This document shows, piece by piece, positions 1 through 11,358 of a stretch of 64,000 bases of DNA. The DNA is from Rhodanobacter sp. Root480 (GTDB lineage Bacteria > Pseudomonadota > Gammaproteobacteria > Xanthomonadales > Rhodanobacteraceae), in the NCBI RefSeq assembly GCF_001426645.1, contig NZ_LMEX01000002.1:1136322-1200321 (forward strand), written 5' to 3'. Position numbers and translations under genes: made by a program. The notes under the pieces were generated by a model. It did not search any database. It worked only from the letters and a program-made list of their open reading frames with translations, and was not told the DNA's origin. Position 1 is the first letter of the stretch. Each line of letters begins with the position of its first letter.

Positions 1-547
1 TGAGGCCGTCGGCGTTCTGCCAGGTCAGCGGCACTTGCAGCTCGTCCTGGCCGCTGGCCAGTTCGTAGGCCGCCTTGTCGCTGTGGAACAGCGCCAGGTG
101 GTTCGGCTGATCCTGTGCGCCGTTGCTGCTGACCAGGCCGTTCTGCGCCACGAAATAGCGCGTGTCGCTGTCGTTCAACAACGCGACCGGCGGCGGCGCG
201 GGTTGCTTGTGGGTGGGTGCGACGGAGGGGTAGGCGAGCAGGTCGGTGTGCACCACGCTGCCACCGCGGGTATCCACCACCAGGCGCAGCAAGTCCGTGG
301 TGATGGTGATGCGAGACGATGCTGCGGCGGATGGTGCCGTATTCTGCCCGGCGGTGACGGCGGCCGGCGGCGCGCCCGCCTCGGGGATCGCGCCGGGCAC
401 GCTGGCATCAGCCGGCGCCGCGGCGCTGGACGCGCTGGCCACGGCCGTTTGTGGCGGCTGTGGTGCGTAATCCTTCTCCCAGGCCAGAAACAACAGATAG
501 GCGACCGCCAGCAGGGCGAACATGAGGAAGGTGCGCGTTTGATTCAT
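1..547 (-). CDS. yidC: Membrane protein insertase YidC (3' part cut by window edge)
   Basis: This is the N-terminal part of YidC, the inner-membrane insertase that works alone or with SecYEG; about 182 residues are visible and the gene continues past base 1. The protein starts MNQTRTFLMFALLAVAYLLF, a single N-terminal transmembrane helix, followed by an Ala/Pro-rich linker and the start of the periplasmic beta domain (LVVDTRGG, then RYFVAQNGLVSS). This is the Gram-negative layout with a large periplasmic loop. The ATG at 547 has only a weak ribosome-binding site. It sits 61 bases after rnpA. No yidD fits in that gap, although yidD often sits there in other proteobacteria. Confidence 0.93.
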   Translation of the reverse strand, partial: MNQTRTFLMFALLAVAYLLFLAWEKDYAPQPPQTAVASASSAAAPADASVPGAIPEAGAPPAAVTAGQNTAPSAAASSRITITTDLLRLVVDTRGGSVVHTDLLAYPSVAPTHKQPAPPPVALLNDSDTRYFVAQNGLVSSNGAQDQPNHLALFHSDKAAYELASGQDELQVPLTWQNADGL

Positions 548-608
548 CGCGTAGCAAATCCGGTAACGCCACGACTGGGAAAGGCCGCGGGAGGCAGAAA
601 GAAAGAGG

Positions 609-1013
609 TCAACGGCCGATTGTGGTGGTGTCGTCGGCCCGCTTCAATGGTTCGGTGGCCGCGGATCGGGCGGCGATCAGCTTTTTCCACAGCACATCGA
701 TCTCCGCCAGCAGCTGCGGCCCGGGCACGTTGGCCGCCTGCTCGCGCGCCATCACCATCAGGTCGACGGAAGGCAGTTGATGGCGTACGCGACGAAAGGA
801 TTCGCGCAGCAGCCGCTTGATGCGGTTGCGCTCCACCGCGCGTTTGGAAACGCGCTTGGAAATCGCCAGGCCGAGGCGGGCATGTCCCAGCTCGTTGTCG
901 CGGTAGCGCATATGAAAACAGCGGCCGCCTGCGCGTCCGCTGCTTGCTCGCAAGGCGGCGAAGTCACCAGGCCGACGTAGCCGCGCCTCGCGCGGCAGGT
1001 CGGCATGAGGCAT
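609..1013 (-). CDS. rnpA: Ribonuclease P protein component
   Basis: This 134-residue basic protein is the RNase P protein subunit, which helps the catalytic RNA mature tRNA 5' ends. The RNA-binding signature is visible as KRAVERNRIKRLLRESFR (about residues 57-74), preceded by the usual RLGLAISKRVSKRA strand-helix. The start MPHADLPREARLRRPGDF gives the normal family length; an upstream GTG in the same frame is possible but gives no better ribosome-binding site. It lies 14 bases downstream of rpmH on the same strand, the near-universal rpmH-rnpA pairing. It probably shares the rpmH transcript, which diverges from dnaA. Confidence 0.95.
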   Translation of the reverse strand: MPHADLPREARLRRPGDFAALRASSGRAGGRCFHMRYRDNELGHARLGLAISKRVSKRAVERNRIKRLLRESFRRVRHQLPSVDLMVMAREQAANVPGPQLLAEIDVLWKKLIAARSAATEPLKRADDTTTIGR

Positions 1014-1027
1014 CACCGGTACGCCGC

Positions 1028-1162
1028 TTACGGGATCAGGCGCTTGCGGCCCTTGGCGCGACGGGCGTTGATGATCTTGCGACCGTCGGCGGTGGCCATA
1101 CGGGCACGGAAACCGTGCGTGCGAGCGCGCTTGAGCTTGCTGGGCTGGAAGGTCCGCTTCAT
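1028..1162 (-). CDS. rpmH: 50S ribosomal protein L34
   Basis: This 44-residue highly basic protein is ribosomal protein L34 of the large subunit. It starts [19 protein letters not shown] and ends AKGRKRLIP, matching the family over its full length. A good Shine-Dalgarno (CGGAG) lies about 8 bases before the ATG. It is the first gene of the leftward rpmH-rnpA-yidC cluster and diverges from dnaA across a 190-base intergenic region with DnaA boxes. Confidence 0.97.
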   Translation of the reverse strand: MKRTFQPSKLKRARTHGFRARMATADGRKIINARRAKGRKRLIP

Positions 1163-1352
1163 GGCTTACTCCGAAGGGAATGTGGATAAAAAGGTTTGCG
1201 AGTATGTGGTCAGATCGCGTGGCTGTCAAATACATGGCCGGATGAGCCTGTGGACACCATGTGGATAAAACGGCCGGGCGACGGGCCGAACTGGTAGACT
1301 TGCCGATCGACATTCCGCGCGCCAGCGCCCCTGCAGTGGACTGAGTAGATCG
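1163..1352. promoter_or_regulatory. rpmH-dnaA divergent control region with DnaA boxes
   Basis: The region separates divergent rpmH and dnaA. Two perfect DnaA boxes (TTATCCACA read on the minus strand) are visible at 1181-1189 and 1260-1268. DnaA boxes at this place usually mediate autorepression of dnaA and may add to the origin. Individual promoters were not assigned. Confidence 0.7.
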
Positions 1353-2687
1353 ATGAGTGATTTGTGGCGACGTTGCCTTGAGCGTCTCGAAGGCGAACTG
1401 AGCGCCGAGGACCTGCACACCTGGCTGATGCCGTTGCAGGCCCGCGACAGCACCACGGGCCTGCAGTTGTTTGCGCCCAACCCCTATACCCTCGATACCG
1501 TGCGCGAGCGCTATCTGCCGCGGATCGAGGCGGTGATGCAGCAGCTGACCGGGCACGCGTTGACGGTGCGGCTGGAGGTGGGCTCCAACTCGGCCCGCCC
1601 GGCACCGGCCGCCAAACCCGCGCCCACGCCGGCACGCGCGGTGCAGGAACCGGCCGCGGCCAGTTTCCCGCACAATCTCGACCCGCATTACACCTTCGAG
1701 ACCTTCGTCGAGGGCAAGTCCAACCAGCTGGGCAAGGCCGCCGCGATGCAGGTGGCGATGAATCCCGGCCGCGCCTACAACCCCTTGCTGCTGTACGGCG
1801 GCACCGGCCTGGGCAAGACCCACCTGATGCACGCGGCCGGCAACCTGATCCGGCAGCAGAATCCGGAGCGCAAGGTGCTGTACCTGCGCTCGGAGCAGTT
1901 CGTGGGCTCGATGATCGAGGCGCTGCGCGCCAAGAGCATGGATCAGTTCAAGCAGCGCTTCCGCTCGGTCGACGCGCTGCTGATCGACGACATCCAGTTC
2001 TTCGCCGGCAAGGACACCACGCAGGAGGAGTTTTTCCATACCTTCAACGCGTTGTTCGAGTCCAAGCAGCAGATCATCCTCACCTGCGACCGCTACCCGA
2101 AAGAGGTGGACAAGCTCGAACCCCGGCTGAAGTCGCGCCTGGGCTGGGGCCTCAGCGTGGCGATCGAGCCACCGGATTTCGAGACACGCGCCGCGATCCT
2201 GCTGGCCAAGGCACACGACAAGGGCGTGGCGGTGGACGAGAGCGTGGCGATGCTGCTGGCCAAGCGCATCCGTTCCAACGTGCGCGATCTCGAGGGAGCG
2301 CTGAACACGCTGGCGGCACGCGCCAATTTCTACGGCAAGCCGATCACCACCGAATTTGCCGAGGAGACTCTGCGCGACCTGCTGGCCACCCACGCCCAGG
2401 CCATCACCGTACCCAACATCCAGAAGATCACCGCCGAGTACTTCAACGTGCGGCTGCAGGACCTGCTGTCCAAGCGGCGCGTGCGTTCGCTGGCGCGGCC
2501 GCGGCAATACGCGATGGCGCTGTCCAAGGAATTGACCGAGCACAGCCTGCCGGAGATCGGCGAGGCATTCGGCGGCCGCGACCACACCACCGTGCTGCAC
2601 GCCTGCCGCACGATCCGCAAATTCGTCGAAACCGATACGCGCATGCGCCAGGACTGGGAGCAACTGATCCGCACGCTGACCGGTTGA
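1353..2687 (+). CDS. dnaA: Chromosomal replication initiator protein DnaA
   Basis: DnaA binds DnaA boxes at oriC, melts the duplex and helps load the helicase. The 444-residue protein shows all four domains: an N-terminal DnaB-interaction domain (about 1-75), a Pro/Ala-rich linker (about 80-105), an AAA+ core with Walker A GGTGLGKT (149-156) and Walker B LLIDD (211-215), and a C-terminal DNA-binding domain with the signature [15 protein letters not shown]. The start [20 protein letters not shown] matches the family. It is followed directly by the origin region and dnaN, the standard dnaA-dnaN-recF-gyrB order. Confidence 0.98.
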   Translation: MSDLWRRCLERLEGELSAEDLHTWLMPLQARDSTTGLQLFAPNPYTLDTVRERYLPRIEAVMQQLTGHALTVRLEVGSNSARPAPAAKPAPTPARAVQEPAAASFPHNLDPHYTFETFVEGKSNQLGKAAAMQVAMNPGRAYNPLLLYGGTGLGKTHLMHAAGNLIRQQNPERKVLYLRSEQFVGSMIEALRAKSMDQFKQRFRSVDALLIDDIQFFAGKDTTQEEFFHTFNALFESKQQIILTCDRYPKEVDKLEPRLKSRLGWGLSVAIEPPDFETRAAILLAKAHDKGVAVDESVAMLLAKRIRSNVRDLEGALNTLAARANFYGKPITTEFAEETLRDLLATHAQAITVPNIQKITAEYFNVRLQDLLSKRRVRSLARPRQYAMALSKELTEHSLPEIGEAFGGRDHTTVLHACRTIRKFVETDTRMRQDWEQLIRTLTG

Positions 2688-2934
2688 GGTGGCCCAGTGC
2701 GCAAAAGTCATGCATAACTGGTGGGGCTGGCTGTGGATAATAGGTGGATGAAACGCGGCAAAAAGTTACCCACAACTGATCAACAGCCGACGCCACTGCT
2801 CAAGCACAGCGCAAAACACCAGCAAGTAGTTGATTATTATCGCAATATGGCGTTATAAAAGTTATCCACGGCGCCTACTACTACAACTAAACTTCTTTTA
2901 AAAAAACAGAACAGAAGCTAGGGGAAGCGAAATC
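2688..2934. other. oriC: Chromosomal replication origin, oriC (dnaA-dnaN intergenic)
   Basis: This 247-base AT-richer stretch between dnaA and dnaN is the expected origin. DnaA boxes seen: a perfect one at 2732-2740 (minus orientation), a one-mismatch TTACCCACA at 2766-2774, and TTATCCACG at 2862-2870. An AT-rich segment (about 2828-2865) and a T/A-rich tract (about 2884-2906) could be unwinding regions. The last DnaA box is followed by a GC clamp and CTA triplets, listed separately. Placement rests on gene order plus boxes; no strand-composition computation was done. Confidence 0.85.
2862..2889 (+). promoter_or_regulatory. DnaA-box / GC spacer / DnaA-trio-like unwinding element
   Basis: The near-perfect DnaA box TTATCCACG (2862-2870) is followed by a short GC-rich spacer (2871-2874), then CTA triplets at 2875-2877, 2878-2880 and 2881-2883, with another at 2887-2889. 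On the opposite strand these read 3'-GAT-5', the DnaA-trio pattern described for Bacillus subtilis as the site where DnaA engages single strands. A/T-rich DNA follows. The match is in arrangement and spacing; function is inferred. Confidence 0.6.
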
Positions 2935-4035
2935 ATGCAATTCAGCATCCAGCGAGAAGCCTTGCTCAAACCGCTGCAGCAGGTGATCGGCGTGGTCGAA
3001 CGCCGCCAGACGCTCCCCGTGCTTGCCAACCTGCTGGTCAAGGTGGGCGACGGCAAGGTGTCGCTGACCGGCACCGACCTCGAAGTGGAGATGGTCGCGT
3101 CAACCAGTGCGGAAAAGCTGGCTGACGGCGAGATCACCATCCCGGCCCGCAAGCTGTTCGACATCGTGCGTGCGCTGCCGGACGGCGCCCAGATCGACCT
3201 GAAGCTCAATGGCGACAGGGTGGCGCTGAATGCAGGACGCAGCCGTTTCACGCTGACCACGCTCGCCGCCAGCGAATTCCCCACCGTCGACGAGATCGAG
3301 CTTGTCGAAACCGTGAGCCTGCCCGAACAGGTACTGCGCGACCTGATGGAACACACCTCGTTCGCCATGGCCAACCAGGACGTGCGCTACTACCTCAACG
3401 GCATGTTGCTGGATCTGCAGGAGCACACGCTGCGCTGCGTGGCCACCGACGGCCACCGCCTGGCGATGAAGGAAACCCAGCTGCAGAGCTCGGTCACCAC
3501 ACGGCGGCAGATCATCATTCCGCGCAAGGGCGTCAACGAGCTGGTCGGCTTGCTGGAGTCGGGTGATGGCGAGGTGGCGCTGGAGTTCGGACGCAATCAC
3601 CTGCGCGTACGCCGCGGCAGTGTGGTGTTCACCTCCAAGCTCATCGACGGGCGCTTCCCCGATTACGAAGCTGTCATCCCGCTGGGCGCCGACAAGACCG
3701 CCACGCTGGATCGCGAGGTGCTGCGCGGGGCGCTGCAGCGCGCAGCGATCCTGTCCAACGAGAAGTACCGTGGTGTGAAACTGGAATTGTCGCCGGGCAA
3801 GCTGCGCATCGTGGCGCACAATCCCGAGCAGGAAGAGGCCGTGGAAGAGGTTGAAGCCGATACCCATGTCTCCGATCTCGCCGTCGGTTTCAACGTGGGT
3901 TATCTGCTGGACGCGTTGGCGGCACTGGACGGTGAAAAGGCCCGGCTGAGCCTGCGTGACGCGCAGTCGAGCTGCCTGGTGCAGGAAGAAGCCAGCGAGC
4001 AGGCACGGCACGTGATCATGCCGCTGCGACTCTGA
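2935..4035 (+). CDS. dnaN: DNA polymerase III sliding clamp (beta subunit)
   Basis: DnaN forms the ring-shaped dimer that tethers polymerase III to DNA. The 366-residue protein has the family length and three-fold clamp architecture, starting MQFSIQREALLKPLQQVIG and ending with the typical ARHVIMPLRL C-terminus, which forms part of the hydrophobic cleft. A strong Shine-Dalgarno (AGGGGA) precedes the ATG. It follows oriC and lies 85 bases before recF, and is likely co-transcribed with recF. No irregularities seen. Confidence 0.98.
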   Translation: MQFSIQREALLKPLQQVIGVVERRQTLPVLANLLVKVGDGKVSLTGTDLEVEMVASTSAEKLADGEITIPARKLFDIVRALPDGAQIDLKLNGDRVALNAGRSRFTLTTLAASEFPTVDEIELVETVSLPEQVLRDLMEHTSFAMANQDVRYYLNGMLLDLQEHTLRCVATDGHRLAMKETQLQSSVTTRRQIIIPRKGVNELVGLLESGDGEVALEFGRNHLRVRRGSVVFTSKLIDGRFPDYEAVIPLGADKTATLDREVLRGALQRAAILSNEKYRGVKLELSPGKLRIVAHNPEQEEAVEEVEADTHVSDLAVGFNVGYLLDALAALDGEKARLSLRDAQSSCLVQEEASEQARHVIMPLRL

Positions 4036-4120
4036 CGCTTCATGACGGCAGCTTTGCTGGAACAAAAATTCGCCGGGCGTCCGAGGACAGCCCGGCGTCT
4101 TTTCGTGTGGGGTTTGCCGC

Positions 4121-5200
4121 ATGCGCTTTGAACGGCTGCGCATCCAGGGGCTGCGTTGCCTGTCCCGGGTGGATGTGGAACTGGGGCCGGGCATCAACGT
4201 GTTTGAAGGCCCGAATGGCGCCGGCAAGACCAGCATGCTGGAAGCCGCGTTCCTGCTGTCGCATGCGCGGTCGTTCCGCAGCGGCGCCAAGGAAGCGTTG
4301 CTGCAGCGCGGTGCGCCCGAGCTTGCCGTGTTTGCCGAATTGAAGCGTGACGACGGGCGGGCGAGCCGGGTCGGTCTGGGGCGGGCAGGGTCGCCACGAT
4401 GGGATGCGAAGATCGACGGCGAGAAGGTGGCGCTGGGCGCCTTGGTGGGCGAGTGCGCCGTGGTGTGTTTCGAGCCGGGGTCGCACGCGCTGATTGCGGG
4501 TGCGGCGGAAGAGCGCCGGCGCTACCTGGATTGGGGCGTGTTCCATGTGGAACATGCCTTCCTGGACAACTGGCGCCGTTACCAACGCGCCCTGAAGCAG
4601 CGCAATGCCTTGTTGCGGTCGGCCACGATGTCCGACGAGCTTTACCAACCATGGGAGGCCGAGTTGTCCCAGGCCGCCCAAGCCATCGAAGCGCTGCGCC
4701 AGGACTACCTGCAACAGCTGGAACCCTTGCTGTCCGCCAGCACCGGCGGTTTGCTGCCGGAGTTGGGCGAAGTGGGGCTGCGCTACAAGCGTGGCTGGCC
4801 CGATGGTGTCGATCTCGCCGATGCGCTGCAGGAGCAGCGCCCCCGCGACCGGATCAGGGGACACACCACGTTCGGCGTGCACCGGGCGGATTGGTCCATC
4901 GCGTTCACCCATGCGCCGTTACGCGAGCATTTGTCACGCGGCCAGGAAAAGCTCACGGCTCTGGCCTGCCTCTTGGCGCAGGCAGCGCTCTTCGCGCGTG
5001 ATCGCGGCGAGTGGCCGGTCGTCTGCCTTGACGATCTGGCTTCCGAGCTGGATCAGGCGCATCAGCAGGCTGTGGTCACCGAGCTGGAGGCTGCGGGCGC
5101 CCAGGTCCTGTTGACCGGCACCGACTTGCCGACGCCGCTGAAGGCCGTCCCGCACCGGTTGTTCCATGTGGAACAGGGCAACGTGGCGCCCCTGCTATAA
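4121..5200 (+). CDS. recF: DNA replication and repair protein RecF
   Basis: RecF is an SMC-like ATPase that, with RecO and RecR, loads RecA at single-strand gaps. The 359-residue product shows Walker A GPNGAGKT (30-37), the ABC-type signature LSRGQEKL and Walker B VVCLDDLASELD near the C-terminus. Length and N-terminus (MRFERLRIQGLRCLSRVDVE) are normal. Unusually, the coding sequence contains two copies of the same 16-base parS-like palindrome, both in the same reading frame, so FHVE occurs at residues 141-144 and again at 348-351. The first copy sits in a conserved part of RecF, the second in the C-terminal tail. Confidence 0.97.
   Translation: MRFERLRIQGLRCLSRVDVELGPGINVFEGPNGAGKTSMLEAAFLLSHARSFRSGAKEALLQRGAPELAVFAELKRDDGRASRVGLGRAGSPRWDAKIDGEKVALGALVGECAVVCFEPGSHALIAGAAEERRRYLDWGVFHVEHAFLDNWRRYQRALKQRNALLRSATMSDELYQPWEAELSQAAQAIEALRQDYLQQLEPLLSASTGGLLPELGEVGLRYKRGWPDGVDLADALQEQRPRDRIRGHTTFGVHRADWSIAFTHAPLREHLSRGQEKLTALACLLAQAALFARDRGEWPVVCLDDLASELDQAHQQAVVTELEAAGAQVLLTGTDLPTPLKAVPHRLFHVEQGNVAPLL
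4539..4554. promoter_or_regulatory. parS: parS-like centromere site 1 (inside recF)
   Basis: TGTTCCATGTGGAACA differs by one central base from the parS form TGTTCCACGTGGAACA used by ParB in Pseudomonas-type genomes. Chromosomal parS sites cluster near oriC and often lie in coding sequence. Here the site is about 1.7 kb from the presumed origin. parAB are not in the window. Confidence 0.6.
5160..5175. promoter_or_regulatory. parS: parS-like centromere site 2 (inside recF 3' end)
   Basis: This is a second, base-for-base identical copy of TGTTCCATGTGGAACA, 621 bases from the first and in the same recF frame (codes FHVEQ at residues 348-352). Two identical 16-mers so close together are unlikely by chance. 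Together they suggest a ParB-loading region next to the origin. Confidence 0.6.
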
Positions 5201-5231
5201 TCCATAGGTTGCATCTACCCAGATTGCATAA

Positions 5232-7733
<2,502 letters not shown>

Positions 7734-7739
7734 CCGCGT

Positions 7740-7763
7740 CGGGCATCGCAAATGTGATGCCCG
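7740..7763 (+). terminator. Hairpin after gyrB
   Basis: The stem CGGGCATC / GATGCCCG (8 bp, 8-base loop) starts 6 bases after the gyrB stop. It lacks a U tract, so it may be a weak terminator or an mRNA 3'-end stabiliser. Confidence 0.4.
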
Positions 7764-7840
7764 GCTCGGCTTCGTCCGGCCAAATACATCCGAAAAAATG
7801 TGGACAATCCGAAAGACTCGCGCAAGAAACATCTAAGTAA

Positions 7841-7868
7841 TTGAAATACTTAATGTTTATTTTATAAA
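7841..7868 (+). promoter_or_regulatory. Sigma-70-like promoter for the TPR gene
   Basis: TTGAAA (7841-7846) and TATAAA (7863-7868) are separated by 16 bases, in a short AT-rich island upstream of the TPR gene. Each box matches consensus at 5 of 6 positions. Transcription start would be about 80 bases before the ATG at 7955. Confidence 0.5.
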
Positions 7869-7954
7869 TCAACGCTTGTCACCGTGCGCCGGGACGCGCT
7901 ACGCTCAGCGACCCCTCACGCGTCAGCGTGAACCCCCTAACCACGAGGACCGTC

Positions 7955-9247
7955 ATGAAGCCCTTTCATCTGTTTCGGACGCTGGCTGGCGCGACCGTCG
8001 CGCTGGCCCTGATCAGCAGCCCGCTGATGGCGCGCCCGCACAAGGCGGACACCGACAAGAAGGAAGCGTTGTACCCCGACGCGACCCGTGAAGCGCCCAA
8101 GCTCGACCTGACCAGCAAGAAGGATCAGAAGGCGATCAACGAAGGCCTCGATGCGGTCAGCGCGGGTGACAAGGCAAAAGCCGAACAGGTGCTGGAGCCG
8201 ATCGTCGAAAGCAGCAAGAGCAAGTACGCCCAGTCTCTGGCGCTGCAAGGGCTGGCCAACCTCAAGTACAACGACGGCGACGTCAAGGGCGCCATTACCA
8301 CCTTGCAGAAATCGCTGGCCATCGGCGTGATGCCGAACGACACCTACTTCCAGTTGCTCTACGAACTGGCGCAATTCCAGATGGCCGACGAGCAATACCA
8401 GGCGACGCTGGACACCATTGCGAAATGGCGCGCCGAGGGCAAGAAGGAAACCGCCGACTCGTATGCACTCGAAGGCAACGCCTACTACCGGCTGGAGAAA
8501 TACCCCGAGGCGATTGCGGCCGTCCAGAAGGCCAAATCGATGACCGACCAGCCGAAGGAAAGCTGGGACCAGATCCTGATGGCCAGCTATGCGCAAAGCG
8601 GCCAGAAAGACCAGGCGATGAAGCTGGCGCAGGAACAGCTCGCCGCCAACCCGAATGATCCGGAGGCCCGCGCCAATGCCGTATCGGTGCTGGTCAATGC
8701 CGAAAAATACCCCGAGGCCATCCAGCTGCTGGAGAAGGCCCGCGCCGCAGGCACGTTGACCGAAGAAAAGGACAACATGACGCTGGCCAAGCTCTACCTG
8801 CTGCAGGCGCAGAGCAGCAACGATCCGGCACCGGACGCAGCGAAGGCGGCCCAGGTGCTCCAGGACGGCATCGCCAAGCACACGATCACCGGCAACAGCG
8901 AGACCTACAAGCTCATGGGTCAGTCGTACGAGATGGCCGGCAACTCGGACAAGGCGATCGCTGCGTACAACCAGGCGCTGCCGCAGGCCACCGATGGCGA
9001 ATCCGCCCTGCGCGCGGCACACCTGCTGATGGTGGAAAACAAATTCAGCCAGGCCAAGCCGTTGCTCGAGCAGGCGATCCAGAAGGGCGTGAAACACAAG
9101 GGCACGGCCTACATGTTGCTGGCCGAGACCGAACGTGGCCTCAAGAACAAGCCGGCAGCGATCGCCGCCATGAAGCAGGCGGCGCAGCAGCCGGAAACCG
9201 CGGAAAAGGCCAAGGCATGGCTTAAAACCGCTGGTGTAAGCAAGTAA
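7955..9247 (+). CDS. Secreted tetratricopeptide-repeat protein
   Basis: This 430-residue protein has a clear signal peptide (MKPFHLFRTLAGATVALALI, cleaved near LMARPHKA) and then repeated helical hairpins of TPR type, for example GDVKGAITTLQKSLAIG, YPEAIAAVQKAKSM and NSDKAIAAYNQALPQA. It is probably a periplasmic scaffold; partner and role are unknown. The ATG at 7955 is preferred over an in-frame ATG at 7928 because it has a GAGGA ribosome-binding site and directly begins the signal peptide. It lies between gyrB and tonB. Its own AT-rich promoter and the hairpin behind it suggest separate transcription. Confidence 0.85.
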   Translation: MKPFHLFRTLAGATVALALISSPLMARPHKADTDKKEALYPDATREAPKLDLTSKKDQKAINEGLDAVSAGDKAKAEQVLEPIVESSKSKYAQSLALQGLANLKYNDGDVKGAITTLQKSLAIGVMPNDTYFQLLYELAQFQMADEQYQATLDTIAKWRAEGKKETADSYALEGNAYYRLEKYPEAIAAVQKAKSMTDQPKESWDQILMASYAQSGQKDQAMKLAQEQLAANPNDPEARANAVSVLVNAEKYPEAIQLLEKARAAGTLTEEKDNMTLAKLYLLQAQSSNDPAPDAAKAAQVLQDGIAKHTITGNSETYKLMGQSYEMAGNSDKAIAAYNQALPQATDGESALRAAHLLMVENKFSQAKPLLEQAIQKGVKHKGTAYMLLAETERGLKNKPAAIAAMKQAAQQPETAEKAKAWLKTAGVSK

Positions 9248-9257
9248 ACAGCCCTGC

Positions 9258-9303
9258 GCACCCGTGAATCAGATGGACGTCCATTTGTGTGTTTCACGGG
9301 TGC
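9258..9303 (+). terminator. Hairpin after the TPR gene
   Basis: Perfect 11-bp arms GCACCCGTGAA (9258-9268) and TTCACGGGTGC (9293-9303) enclose a second palindrome, ATGGACGTCCAT (9273-9284). There is no U tract. It is probably a transcript end or processing structure between the TPR gene and tonB. Confidence 0.45.
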
Positions 9304-9443
9304 TATACAAATGCCTCGTGCTGTTGTACCGTTGAAAATTCTTCCCCGCGTATCCCCAGCGGCGAGTGCTGTCCGAGAGGCAACGCTCGACCCATGCGCT
9401 GCGGCACGTCCACTCCGATTGACTAGCTTCAGAAAGTTGACAG

Positions 9444-10103
<660 letters not shown>

Positions 10104-10158
10104 TCGGGCTCCTCCGGTCACATTCTCAGTTCACGCTTGACTTCCCTAGGGTAGCGTT

Positions 10159-10926
10159 ATGTTCCTACAGACTCCTGCACCGTCCGATGCCACTCCCGTC
10201 ATGGGTGGCAATACCAACGCCGAAGCCATGAAACAGATGGGCTTCGCCAACCTGGCACAGAACTTCGACTGGCTTGGCTGGGTGGTTTTCATCACGCTGG
10301 TCGTGATGTCGTTCCTTTCCTGGTACTTCATCATTGCCAACGGTATCCGCAACGCCCAGGTGCGTTCGCGTGCCGACAAGGTGATCAACGATTTCTGGGG
10401 CAACGCCTCCACCCAGGACGCCATCCGTGAGCTGGAAGCCCAGCCCAAGGGCGAACCGTTCTCCAAGATCGCGCTGGATGCCGCTTCCGCGGTTGCCCAT
10501 CACCAGCAGTCGGTTGCCGGTGCGCCGGGTCGCCTGGCCGAATCGCTGAGCCGTTCGGAATTCATCGACCGTGCCCTGCGCCAGGCCGTGGCCCGCGAGA
10601 GCCTCCGTCTGGAAGGCGGTCTCACCCTGCTCGCCACCGTGGGTTCGGCAGCACCGTTCGTCGGTCTGCTCGGTACCGTGTGGGGCATCTACCACGCGCT
10701 GATCGGCATTGCTGCTACCGGCAACGCGTCGATGAACGCCGTGGCAGGTCCGGTCGGTGAGGCTCTGATCATGACCGCGTTCGGTCTGTTCGCCGCTATC
10801 CCGGCGCTGTTCGCGTTCAACTTCTTCAACCGCTCGAACCGTCTGACCTACGCTCGTTTCGACGAATTCGCGCACGACCTTCATGACTTCTTCGCCACCG
10901 GTTCGCGCGTCGAAAGCCAGAAGTGA
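10159..10926 (+). CDS. exbB: Biopolymer transport proton channel protein ExbB
   Basis: ExbB is the pentameric channel scaffold of the TonB motor (MotA/TolQ/ExbB family). The 255-residue protein has a transmembrane helix near 37-60 (WLGWVVFITLVVMSFLSWYF), a cytoplasmic domain, and the paired C-terminal helices with the family motif LLATVGSAAPFVGLLGTVWG and GEALIMTAFGLFAAIPALFA. It lies 55 bases after tonB and 11 bases before the first exbD, so it is part of one operon. Confidence 0.95.
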   Translation: MFLQTPAPSDATPVMGGNTNAEAMKQMGFANLAQNFDWLGWVVFITLVVMSFLSWYFIIANGIRNAQVRSRADKVINDFWGNASTQDAIRELEAQPKGEPFSKIALDAASAVAHHQQSVAGAPGRLAESLSRSEFIDRALRQAVARESLRLEGGLTLLATVGSAAPFVGLLGTVWGIYHALIGIAATGNASMNAVAGPVGEALIMTAFGLFAAIPALFAFNFFNRSNRLTYARFDEFAHDLHDFFATGSRVESQK

Positions 10927-10937
10927 GGGATTGACCC

Positions 10938-11354
10938 ATGGGCATGAGTACCGGTGGCAATAACGGCGGGCCGATGTCGGAAATCAACGTTACGCCGCTC
11001 GTCGACGTGATGTTGGTTCTCCTGATCATCTTCATGATTACCGCGCCGCTGATGTCACACAGCATCACGATTGACCTGCCTACCGCCAATCCGAAGGTGA
11101 AGGACGATGAAATGCCGGTGCCGCCGCTGGATCTGGCGATCAAGCAGGATGGCAGCTTGTACTTCAACGATCACCCGGTCACGGATGTGGAGTTGCGGGC
11201 ACAGTTCGCGGTGAACGCGCAGAAGTCGCCGCAGCCGGAACTGCAGATCCGTGCGGACAAGACAACCGAGTACAAGATTGTGCGCAAGGTTCTTGGCGAC
11301 GCCAAGGACGCTGGCATGGTCCATGTCGGGTTCATGACGACCGGCAAGGAGTAA
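10938..11354 (+). CDS. exbD1: Biopolymer transport protein ExbD (first copy)
   Basis: ExbD supplies the proton-carrying transmembrane helix of the TonB motor. The 138-residue protein has the TolR/ExbD pattern: a short cytoplasmic start with MSEINVTPLVDVMLVLLIIF, where the Asp of VDVML is the proton-translocating residue, then a periplasmic domain. It lies 11 bases after exbB and 4 bases before a second exbD, and is probably translationally coupled. Two adjacent exbD genes are typical of Xanthomonas-type ton loci, where they are reported to have separable roles. Confidence 0.93.
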   Translation: MGMSTGGNNGGPMSEINVTPLVDVMLVLLIIFMITAPLMSHSITIDLPTANPKVKDDEMPVPPLDLAIKQDGSLYFNDHPVTDVELRAQFAVNAQKSPQPELQIRADKTTEYKIVRKVLGDAKDAGMVHVGFMTTGKE

Positions 11355-11358
11355 CGAG

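Noticed and set aside
548-608. A hidden yidD gene between rnpA and yidC
   Set aside because: Only 61 bases are available, too few for the roughly 70-80 codon gene.
609-2711. A 700-codon minus-strand frame opposite dnaA
   Set aside because: Only its last 134 codons (rnpA) are real; the rest is antisense to dnaA.
7799-7807. DnaA-box-like TGTGGACAA after gyrB
   Set aside because: Single degenerate box without an accompanying cluster; oriC is better placed at 2688-2934.
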